NCBI GenBank assembly: GCA_030278955.1
Contig: JAOANR010000009.1
Span: forward strand, 34,697,504-34,761,503
Direction: 5' to 3'
Length of the DNA: 64,000 bases
From: Hygrophila difformis
Lineage: Eukaryota; Streptophyta; Magnoliopsida; Lamiales; Acanthaceae
Shown one piece after another: positions 54,739 through 64,000 of this stretch. Every line of letters starts with the position of its first letter. The stretch's first letter is position 1. The translations under genes were made by a program, and so were the position numbers. The notes beneath the pieces were generated by a model that did not search any database, was not told the DNA's origin, and saw only the letters and a list, made by a program, of their open reading frames with translations.

Positions 54739-56733
54739 TGATGAGGTGATTTTCACTACTCATATTTTACCACAAGCGGATGGTTGTCATCAAGTAATAA
54801 AAACCGGTGAATACCGGGTCGAACCCAAGGGAATTCAGAATATTATTTCATTCTGGAGAAAACTTAGTCATTTTAAGTTCATTAATAATATATTTTATAT
54901 TTTGAAAAGAGTTTGTTTAATTCTAATGGTGATTAAATTAAAAATAGTGACATTAAATTTAAAAATAAAGCAAGTTAAAAATTTAAAATAATAAAAATAA
55001 AGATAAGATATATGCTTGTAATGATTTAAAACATGCCATCTTTATATAAAAGTGAAATTGCATAATGATTTAGCATTTCTCAATGTCTAAAAAGATCAAT
55101 TTCAGCATAATTAATGATTTTATAAAGATTAAATATATGCCAATTTCCTAATTTTCATAATTTGTAAAAACAGACTTCTTGGAAGCAAATTAAATTATTT
55201 AACATTCTGCAATCTTCAGTCTAGACATAAATTTGAGTCTTTCCCAAGCATACAAATTTTCCTATTGTGATCATACGACACATTTCATTTCCCAAATCAG
55301 CGTGTACATGCCAAAATCTATTTTAATATGATTTATTCCCAAGACCGGTACTAAAATCTAATTTCCACTTTTTATCTCCCGATTTAGCAAAGCAGAAATC
55401 ATACAGATTGGATTCTAACATTTAAATATGCAGAATAGTGTAAATAATCTAACAATTATGGTAAAATATTGATAAAACATGGTAAAATGGATTTTAATAC
55501 TAAATTTAGAATCTAAGCAGATTAGGATATTGCCAGATTACTGTGAATGGAATAATAGAAAAGATCGATCAATTCTGAATTGCAGATTAATGACATAGAC
55601 ATCAGATTAAAGAGAATACAGAATCATCGATTCATTTTATGCAGTAAAACAACAATCCTAATTCAAATTCTAACATCATTACAGATTTATCCAGATTTAA
55701 CATATAAACATCGATCATTATTATTGCTTCCATAAAAACATAGATTCGTACTTCAAAGTAATTCCGAACTCCCGTTCAAGAACACTTCTAACACGAACAA
55801 CATAGAAATCCATTTACAAACATGAAAACAGTAGGAAATTATGTTTAAAAGCAAATCCTAAACATTACAAAGCGAGAAAAAGAAAAACAACACCTAGAAT
55901 GCGAAGAACACAGTCAGAGAAGACGCTTTGATCACTTCCTCCGGCATGGTTCGGTGTTATCGGCCTTCTTCTCCAAAGTTGGAGAACTTTTCTGTCGAAA
56001 ATATGAGTCTGATTTGAGTCTCCAATGAAAAGAATGGCGAAAAACCGCGTTTAAAACCGAGTTCGGGAGGTTAGAAAACTGCCCAACCACGATTGTGGCG
56101 CAAAAAGTGGCGCTCGGAAGAGGTTTTCGGCGCCACCAAAGAGAGCTGGCGCATCCTGACATTTTCCAAATTTTCTCTGCGGCGCAAAAAGTGGCGCTCC
56201 AAGGTGGTTTTAGGCGCCACCAAGGAGGTGCGGCGCATTCTGACAATTTCCCAATTTTTAATTTAACAGCGGCGCATTTTGTGGCGCTGGAGAGCACTTT
56301 TAGGCGCTACCAAGCTATTGTGGCGCATTCTGAAGCTTTTTCCATCCGAAATTTTCCCAAGTGTTGAGGTGGCGCATAAAGTGGCGCCTGAGCATGATTT
56401 TAGGCGCCGCCATGCCTATGTGGCGTATTCTGGAGCTTTTCCAGTGTTGAAAATTCCGAATTTTACATCCTTTGACCTCCAAACATCTTCTTTCTTCATT
56501 TTAATGCCTGAAACATCATTGCAATGCATTAGGTTTGCCAAAAGTCTTATTAAAAACACATAAAAACATGATAAATTTAACCTAAATAAGCCAAATCTAA
56601 CCATGATCACTTGAAAAATAAAAACACATGAAATACACCTAAAAGTGCAATGAATTAAGGTAAAATGCACTCATTTTGGACATATAGTGATACAATTCAA
56701 GCTTGTATAAGTGTGGTTTCACAGGGTGCATCA
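54739..56733 (-). repeat. 5' LTR of E3
   Basis: 1995 bp, counterpart of 48069-50062. The palindromic tandem repeats lie at 56095-56427. Confidence 0.94.
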
Positions 56734-56738
56734 GTGGT

Positions 56739-56949
56739 GAGGGCGCTCAACAGGAGGGGTTGAAACGGACTGGGATGGGGCTACGGGAAACGGAGAGGAG
56801 GCGAGATGGTGAGGCAGCGGTGCCGGTGGAGTTGCGACGTTGAAGGGGCGGCGGCGCTGCTCTCGGCGAGAGGGAGAGGGTGGAGAAGGGCGGCGGACAG
56901 AGGTTCGAATAGGATGAGGGAAGTAGTGGCGGCGAGAGAGAGATGGTGC

Positions 56950-57002
<53 letters not shown>

Positions 57003-57624
57003 GAGGGGCGGTGGCATCGCCGGCGCAGCGGCGGCGTAATGGTGGCGGCTGGTGGATGGCGAAGAGAGGTGGAGGGAGTGGTCGTGTGGTCGGCTGCTGT
57101 GTAACGAGAAGGAGGGAGAGGAGTAATTTTTATGCTTAGGGTAGAATTTTGAATGTAGGGTATAATTAGGGCAAATGGGTGAAATTGGAGTGAGGGACCA
57201 ATTTTGATCAATTGGCAGCATTCCTTCCCTTCTTTAGGCATGGTCATGACCAAGACTCCCTTTGTTTGCTGGAAATTGAGTCCCCATTTTGCATAAAAGC
57301 CGTCCACCATTTGCACCTTGAGCATGGTAATGACTAAGTGCTCTCTAACTTGCTGGAATTCAACTTTTTCTTGCCTTCAAATCAGTCCATTATATATACC
57401 TTAGTCATGGTCATGACTGAGCTCACTGTGGCAATCTGAACTCTTTCTTCTTCTTTCCAAAAAAATTGATTCACCTATGCACAAAAACACAGTACAAATT
57501 ATTCAAGTTAAAAACATCACACTAAAATAAAATAAAAACACACGAAATATCAATAAAAAGCTTGGGTTGCCTCCCAAGAAGCGTTTTTCTTTATAATCTT
57601 TGGCTAGACTTTCTTCTCAATTCA
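56739..57624 (-). other. Non-coding stretch of copy 2 with (GA)n
   Basis: Counterpart of 36089-36981. (GA)n at 56952-56998. ORFs seen here are serine/leucine or arginine/glutamate repeats from the GA tract. No gene. Confidence 0.7.
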
Positions 57625-58107
57625 TCACCAATTCCCAAAATTGGCATCTACAAGAGACACCATTTCCACATTCTCATTAGAAAATCCCTCATAGTACGGC
57701 TTGAGTCGATGCTCATTGACTACAAACTTTTTCTCCGTCTTCAAACTTTGGATTTCAACTGCACCATAAGTAAAGATTTTAGTAATCACAAATGGTCCAA
57801 TCCATCTAGAACGTAACTTACCAGGAAAAAGCTTGAGCCTAGAGTTATATAGGAGGACTTTTTGCCCAATCTCAAAAGATTTTCGAGATATTTGTTGATC
57901 ATGAAAAGCTTTATTTTTCTCTTTGTAAATGAATGCACTCTCATAAGCCTCATTTTGAATTTCCTCCAACTCTTGATGTTGCAACTTGCGATGGAGCCCT
58001 GCTTCTTTTAATTTTATGTTACACTTCTTCACTGCCCAATATGCCTTGTGATGAAACTCCACAGGTAGATGACATGGCTTCCCAAACACTGATCGGAATG
58101 GTAACAT
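57625..58107 (-). pseudogene. Athila-type integrase C-terminal fragment X, copy 2
   Basis: Open for 160 residues: [61 protein letters not shown] and HRLKPYYEGFSNENVE at the end. This is the C-terminal DNA-binding part of an integrase without its catalytic core. It starts abruptly at the junction with the LTR-like segment at 58108. It cannot function alone. Confidence 0.82.
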
Positions 58108-60553
58108 CCTGAAACTTTTGACAATTTCCCACTATATGAGTATTTTCTGCAAAATAATAATAATAATCCCAGTTTGATTTTATTTAATGAAATCAATTTA
58201 GGAAGATGGAGTTGGGATTAGGGATATATTTATAGGTTGTCACGTTTTTATATACTCATGTAGGAAACTGTGGCCCGAAAGCGCACGGTGTCAAAAATTG
58301 CAGTAATTTATAGTAAGACAGGATCGTTCACTGGAGGATGTGCGATAGAAGCAGGACCCACGTCATTTTACTAAATTTTCCACTCGTATTGTTCTAATCA
58401 GTTTTTGGAGTTGGACTAACAACTACATGACTGGATCTAGTCTAAACTATGAAAAAATTAAATGAAGCAGGTAAAATTATTCTAAAAAGCGAATTAAAGT
58501 ATCCTAAGAAGACAATGAAATTATTCTAAGAAAGCGGTTAAAATTATTCTAAGCTATCTAGAAAGCAGATTTAAATGAGACGGAAGGGACAGGGAGAAAA
58601 GAATGAAAATTGGACAAGATTCAGATGAAGCACTGTTAAACTTCAATTTTAATACACAGATCTTTGTTTGGGATAATCCTTTCAGTTAACCAATTCTCAT
58701 GCTCCTATACTATGTTCCCTTTAACAGATAGGTACTTACAGTAGAGGTTTGCATGCTCCTATACTGTGTTAGTCATCTGTGGTGGACAAGCAACACCTGA
58801 AAAATCATTAGTTGAAGAGTCAAGTACTGCTATCATTCCCCCGTGTCACGCCCAAAGATTTGAATCAAGCCCTGAACTATTCCATAACTCCCATTCCTAG
58901 TAACAGTTAGAAGATCTAGCGAGAGATCCGAGTGACCTCCATAAAAGCAATTAAAAGAAAGCAGTAAAGAAAGTATTTAAAATCCTATCACTCGGACATT
59001 TCAAAAGCTTCGTACTGGTAGTAAAAGAAAGCCCCCAGTCAGAATGACCGAACGTGGATAAAGAATTCCTGGATCTCGGTGAACCGCTCGCAGTGTTCAC
59101 TTCCTTTCGAGTGGTTATGAGATACAAACTAATGAAACGGACTTATAAATTAGTTCGTTCCGGATGCACTCACTTAGGACTCAAAAATAGGCTTTGGCAG
59201 AAGAGGATAGCAGTTAAAAGGAACTTAACCTTATCTTAGAAAATAACCAAGGCCTGAGTGTTGTTCCTCTAGAATTATCTATCACACTGTATTTGAATCC
59301 AAGTGGATCCCATCTCGATGTAATATCTAATACCAGATTCCCAACGCACAACAATATTGGAAAATAATAGATATTTGAAAATCATTCCCTAAACAAGTAC
59401 TAAACTCTCAATTAAAACACAGATCCTTTCAGTCTAGATGAGACCTAATCGCTGACTCTACTTCTAATTTCCCAAAATCAACCCCCAGTCGAATGTGAAT
59501 TAGCAATAACTGAGGAATTTATCCCTTACTTAGATCCGGATTTTATAAATGAATTTTTGTTGGAAATTTATTGTGAAACATCTGATTTAAATCAAGACTT
59601 CTATGTCCAAGGTAAGGATCCCAAAATAATTATGACCACAATATTTACATAATATTATCATGCATAAATTTATAAGGAAGTGTAAAATTAAATTAACACA
59701 AAATGTAAGGGTGGGTTTAGACAGAATGTGAGAGACAGATATGAAGCAGCCGTGGGACTAAAAGAAGTGGCAGAATAATCGGGTGGACTGCAAACATCTG
59801 CTATCCATTTTCCCAATTACTCGGATGGGATGAATTTAGACAGCAGAAACCCTATAATGGCAGTGTCGCTACCAGTTGGGCCTCTACTGTCTGTGAATTC
59901 AGATAAAACCTACATGTTTCCTCTCTGTAATGTTCATTTGCTGATATTGACAGATATTAGCTGACTCGTATTACAGATTAGAATTTGGGTTTGGAAATTA
60001 AGAAAAAGAAAATAAAACTGTATTTGGACAGTATTTAACTTAGTGGCTACCTCATTTCCTGGTGAAAGGACCGTTCGCCTGACCTCGTTAATTATTATCC
60101 AAACCATGCAAAATAACAAACAGTAATTAATACACAGACCACGGGCTACTTCATTTCCCGGTGAAGGGACCGTTCGCCAAAATTATTCTGTAGTTTCTTT
60201 TACTGTTCATTCATACATCATGAAAAAGACAAAATGAAAATAAAACAAAATAAAAGAGGATGCCTTGTATGAGAGACATTGGTTTTTCATGCAAGGGTAT
60301 GGAAACTGATCCATAATTACTCATTAACCTAAATAATCTCTCTTTCCATAATTAATAAATTACAGTCCAGATTATCTGTTTAGATTAAATGAGTTTTGTA
60401 CAATAATCTTTTAATGATAAATTGAACAAAATTCCTTACACCAAATAACCATTGACCTTGATCATTGCTAATCTCGGTTTTTAATCATTGATACAGGGGT
60501 TCAATTGTTTAATCGTGAAAAATGGAGAATGGAAATTTTGGCAGCATAACGCC

Positions 60554-60623
60554 TTATGTTGCAATCGGGAATATTGCGTCTTAATCCGTGGGCACGGATT
60601 AAGACGGGAATGATGCAACATAA
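60554..60623. repeat. Large hairpin
   Basis: Inner arms CGTCTTAATCCGTG (60577-60590) and CACGGATTAAGACG (60593-60606) are perfect with a 2-base loop. Outer arms TTATGTTGCA and TGCAACATAA continue the stem after an unequal bulge. Confidence 0.85.
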
Positions 60624-60685
60624 TGATGGGTTAAAGATAATATGATAAAATGAGGGTTTTTGGATGAAAAAAGGGGTGATGTATG

Positions 60686-61283
60686 ACGCCAACCAACCTC
60701 ATGACGTGATCCTAGGATTGCGTCATGGGGTTGGAGTCAAACAAGTTGGATAGGGCCACTCATGACGCAAAGCCTTAGAGATGACGCCAAAGGTTGGCGT
60801 CAAAGAAAGGTTTGGCGTCATGCATGACTTAGAAATTTTCTTTGAAATTGGGGAGGGTCATGACGTGAAACACTAAATTATGATCACGTCATGGGTTCCG
60901 TGTCATGAGGAACATAAGAATAGCATGCAAAATTTTGGGATTCCATGTCATGGATCATGGGAATTGCGTCATGACCCGTGGGGCCATGATGGGAAACACA
61001 ACATGGAACAATTTTTGGCCGAAAAGCACTTATGACGCCAAACCTGCCCATGACCTCAACTTGGTTGACGTCAAGGGTGGTTGGCGTCATAGCACTTCCA
61101 GCATGCAAATGAGTTTGACAAGAAACACTTATGACGCCAAACCTACTCATGACCTCAACTTGGTTGACGTCAAAGGGATGGTTGGCGTCAAACGTGATCC
61201 AGAATGCAGAACCAATATTTGGGCCAGAAAATGCTTATGATGCCAAACCTACCTTATGACCCCAACGTGGTTGGCGTCATAGC
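60686..61283. repeat. TGACGCC / GGCGTCA repeat region
   Basis: Three tandem units begin at 61029, 61128 and 61234 (about 99-106 bp). Each has TATGACGCCAAACC at the left and GGTTGGCGTCA at the right. Degenerate versions extend back to 60686, including a near-perfect 28-bp palindrome at 60700-60727 centred on ATCCTAGGAT. Confidence 0.85.
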
Positions 61284-61892
61284 CTTTTCCAGAATGCACC
61301 AAAATGAAGAAACAATGCAAAACATGCAGTTTAATGAAATTTCTAAGCTGGATGGATCGATTATGCAAAAATGAACAAGACAAAAAGGAATCTAACAATA
61401 AAATAAGGAATAAAGATGAACCTACACTATCCAGCAAGCATAAATCACACCCACAGCCTATACTCATGCTTCTAAACACATATCCATACATTAATCACCA
61501 TACATGGAGCAAATAATATGATAAAAGCAAAATACAGGCCCATTGGCCAAAATGAAAACAAAGCAATCCATTTCATGTTTGTGGGATATGAGAGAAGATT
61601 GAATCCCATTTCTTATAAATGGACTTGATAACACCATTAATGGGTGTTTCAAGCCATAAACCAAAAATAACAAGAGTTTAAAACAAGATCAAAAGTATAA
61701 AACTGGCTATCTAGTGCTATATCTAAGCTAATAACAAAAAGAGAATGGCAGAATTTAAGCTAAACTATGAACGTAATTTAAATAATACAAAAAAATAAAC
61801 TTAACTAAGACTACCTAGAGAATAAGCTCCCAAGCTGCCTTCAAGAGTAAGCAATGGCGTGTAAGATAATGCCCAAAACCTTGGGATCATGC

Positions 61893-61905
61893 CCTATTTA
61901 TAGGC
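61893..61905 (-). promoter_or_regulatory. TATA box of the minus-sense LTR
   Basis: CCTATAAATAGGG on the minus strand; this fixes the likely direction of transcription of the surrounding LTR. Confidence 0.5.
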
Positions 61906-61925
61906 ACAAAACCCTAGGCCCATGG

Positions 61926-64000
61926 TGTAATACCCGGGATTTTTATCGGCGTCCAAAGGAATAAAATTGATTTCTTAATCAAATCAAGGTTGAAATATCT
62001 CCGAGAAGAAGAAAATAATTTATCACAATAAATTATTGCTCGGAAATGAAACGCCGATAGATTCAAAAATTCAAAATGGAATAAAGGAGGGAAAGGAAGC
62101 TCGAAGACATTCCGTGAAATCGAGTCAAAAGAATTGAAACTAAATTCAAGAAAGAAAAGAATTTTAATTCCAGGAACCCGTGAAGTTGGAAATAAATTAA
62201 TTAGATAAATTGTTGCACGGGAGTCAAAAGACGACGAATTAGAAGCCGACGAATCCAAATGCAACGGACTCAAGATTTCAAGTACGGGATTAACTCGAGA
62301 CGAGATTAAATTAAGATAAGAATTTATAATCCGAGAATGACCCGAAAAATCGAGCCCGAAAACGTAGGAGCACAGAAGTCCGAAAGAGAGGAGAAAAGGC
62401 CCGATCGGATCGCACGGACCTGCCCGCGCGCTGGCCGCGTGGTGTTTAGCCTATGGGCGCGCCATGACCGCGTGACACCCCAGAAAAACGGCAACAACGC
62501 GTTTCGACGATCTTCTTGCCATATTTTCGACCCCCGACGATGGAAACTCAATCCCGGGCTATGGAAGGATATGTGGGACGACCTTATACTGCTCCCCAAC
62601 CCTAAATTCGAAAAAGACAACCCTAGAGCAGCCCTCTTCTCCTCACATTCTCTCCAACTCCTCCCAAAGTCGAAAACCCCGAAATCCCTTGCGTTCTTGA
62701 AGTTCCGACGACGAAATCCGAACAGGAAGGACTTGTGAAGGAGAAGACAGACCCCTAGGACGTTGGTAAGTAGTTTTTGAGTTTATCTACACCTTTTTGA
62801 ATCCAAAAATCGAATCTAACTAAGGATTTTTACTTGCGGATTCGGTTCGTGGACGTTGGAAGAGGAAACCGACTTGAGGAGATTCGTTCGTGACATCCCG
62901 TGGATTTCGGACAACCCCGTGACCTTCTAGACATCATCCCCACTGTAAGTTAATGCTTGCTTGGTTTTGGGTGACTTAAAATGCAACCAAACATAGAGAT
63001 TTAGAAACTCAAAAATCTGTCAACGCGAAAAACCCCCGGTGCAGCGTATTGGTGCGAATTTTTCGAACACTTAAAACTGCTCAAACGGAAAAACTCAAAA
63101 CATGAAAAACGTTCCTAAGACATGGATCTAGTTTGTGTAAAAATTTCATAATTTTCCATTGTGTTTTGATATCCGAAAATGGCCTCCAATGAACCTGCCC
63201 TAAAAGTCGAACTTGAAATTGTGACAGATTTGAAATTGGACCAAAACCCCTACTTCAAGAATTCAAACCGAAAATCTCAAAACTAGACTTTTGATCCTAA
63301 CACATTAATCTAAGTTGTGTAAAAATTTCAGCCATTTTCATCAACGTTTGCTATCCCAAAACGATCCAAACACAAACTGCCTTGAAAAACCCATTTGGAA
63401 ATCTGAAGGTGTTGATGTCCGAACTTGATGAGCCTGTTTCTATATCTTCGAGTCCGAATTGATCCTTGCAATCCAAATGAAAGTTGTAGATAATTATGTC
63501 TAGTGTTTGCATATAAAACTTCAGAATTTTTGGAGTCCATTTGATATGTTAAAAAGTCGAATCTTTGAATAGTGTCGAATCTGAAACCTGACAGCATACT
63601 ACTTATGGGAACGACTTGATTTTTGACTCATTTCCTTAACCCGGATCGAGAAACGTAAAACACGAAAACTTGTTCGTCTCTGTGTTTTCGAGTTACCGGT
63701 GAAATTTCAGAATTTTCGGACTTAAAATGAATTTTTGATTAATTATGGAGTAAGACAGCGACTTGTGTAAGTTATATTTGAGAATTTTGTGAAACTTGCG
63801 AAGTGTGTTCTTACCTTGCGGGTTTGATTCCCCAAGGGCGATCGTTTGTTTTCCTGCGGGTTCGATTCCCCAGGATGTGTGTTGATTCCTATGGGTTCAA
63901 TTCCCTAGGATGTATTTGAGTTCTTGCGGGTTCGATTCCCCAAGGGCGATCGTTTGTTTTCCTGCGGGTTCGATTCCCCAGGATGTGTGTTGATTCCTAT
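61926..64000 (+). mobile_element. E4: start of a Tekay-type LTR, truncated by window end
   Basis: Begins TGTAATACCCGGGATTTTTA and follows the E2 LTR closely at first, then with more divergence. Preceding bases CATGG would be its TSD. It shares the CpG-rich part (62420-62475) and a donor-like GTAAGT (62945-62950). No internal region is reached. Confidence 0.85.
63812..64000 (+). repeat. Tandem repeat GCGGGTTCGATTCCCC in E4 LTR
   Basis: Five units near 63819, 63857, 63888, 63925 and 63963 carry GGGTTYRATTCCC. They are arranged in a higher-order period of about 106 bp. The word GGTTCGATTCC equals the RNA polymerase III B-box consensus in three units. The array continues past the window. Confidence 0.9.

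Larger units (their letters stand above)
48069..56733 (-). mobile_element. E3: non-autonomous Athila/Tat-type LTR element
   Basis: 8665 bp with TSD GTGGT (48064-48068 and 56734-56738); the empty site is in copy 1 at 36084-36088. LTRs are about 1995 bp, TGATG...CATCA. Next to the right LTR, the minus strand reads TGGCGCCGTTGCCGGGGA, an Asp-tRNA-type primer site typical of Athila/Tat elements, which fixes the orientation. The interior is nearly non-coding. Confidence 0.93.
45377..59597. repeat. Direct-repeat copy 2 (interrupted by E3)
   Basis: 45377-48068 joined to 56739-59597, matching copy 1. It begins immediately next to the gag leader of Y. The poly-C near 46052-46066 (about 15 C) replaces a shorter C-rich tract of copy 1. 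It continues beyond 59597 for an unknown length, because copy 1 stops at the gap. Confidence 0.9.
58108..61925 (-). repeat. Probable long Athila/Tat-type LTR (minus sense), interrupted by E4
   Basis: The left part is shared with 37460-39006 and carries a U5-like antisense signature near 58275-58330. Near the right end the minus strand reads CCTATAAATAGGG (about 61893-61905), a good TATA box pointing left. This suggests that U3 is on the right and the LTR continues beyond E4. It includes a 35-bp direct repeat (60045-60079 and 60144-60178), a hairpin (60554-60623) and TGACGCC repeats (60686-61283). Neither terminus is confirmed. Confidence 0.45.

Noticed and set aside
63812..64000. tRNA gene suggested by GGTTCGATTCC
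   Set aside because: No A box, no acceptor or anticodon arms, and the word recurs in tandem; only a B-box-like motif.

Overview
This is plant nuclear DNA, most likely from a eudicot with a repeat-rich genome. It holds F-box genes with plant-type introns, Stowaway-like MITEs, and Ty3/gypsy elements of the chromovirus (Tekay/Del-like) and Athila types, plus the 3' end of a Ty1/copia element. I cannot name the species from sequence alone. Almost everything beyond the first 3 kb is transposable-element sequence, much of it nested. There are three runs of exactly 500 N (6971-7470, 27723-28222, 39007-39506), which are scaffold placeholders.

Layout. (1) 1-3.0 kb: three tandem paralogues of an F-box family (At2g35280-like), all on the minus strand: an internally deleted pseudogene (166-482), a two-exon gene (708-1787) and an intact single-exon gene (2187-2927) with a TATA box. 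(2) 3.0-7.0 kb: a decayed Athila-type element (Z), minus strand, running into the first gap. (3) 7.48-8.48 kb: polypurine tract and 3' LTR of a Ty1/copia element whose body lies in the gap. (4) 8799-19809: a complete Tekay-type element (E1) with target-site duplication (TSD) GCAAA, LTRs of about 2.6 kb, a Met-tRNA-type primer site, gag, protease, RT, RNase H, integrase and chromodomain, all disabled by stops and frameshifts. (5) 19.8-24.8 kb: low-coding host-like DNA with MITEs and TIR elements. (6) 24.8-61.9 kb: a mosaic of Athila-type DNA. A unit of about 5.55 kb is present twice in direct orientation (24775-39006 and 45377-59597) around an inverted Athila gag-pol (Y, 39.5-45.4 kb). Each copy carries its own later insertion. 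Copy 1 has E2 (25976-34583, TSD CATTG), a gag-only Tekay relative. Copy 2 has E3 (48069-56733, TSD GTGGT), an almost non-coding Athila/Tat-type element with an Asp-tRNA-type primer site. Each copy is the empty site for the other's insertion. (7) 61926-64000: the start of another Tekay-type LTR (E4), cut by the window edge.

How the parts relate. The only probable host protein genes are the F-box copies, whose products would be expected to act as substrate adaptors of SCF ubiquitin ligases. The LTR elements form families: E1, E2 and E4 share LTR ends, CpG-rich palindromes and splice-site-like signals. E2 keeps gag and cis-signals but has no pol, so it would need enzymes from an autonomous relative. 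The Athila-type pieces (Z, X, Y, E3) share protein motifs and LTRs that carry short palindromic tandem repeats. No complete, undisturbed autonomous element is present. I found no bacterial-type system, CRISPR array or rRNA/tRNA gene.
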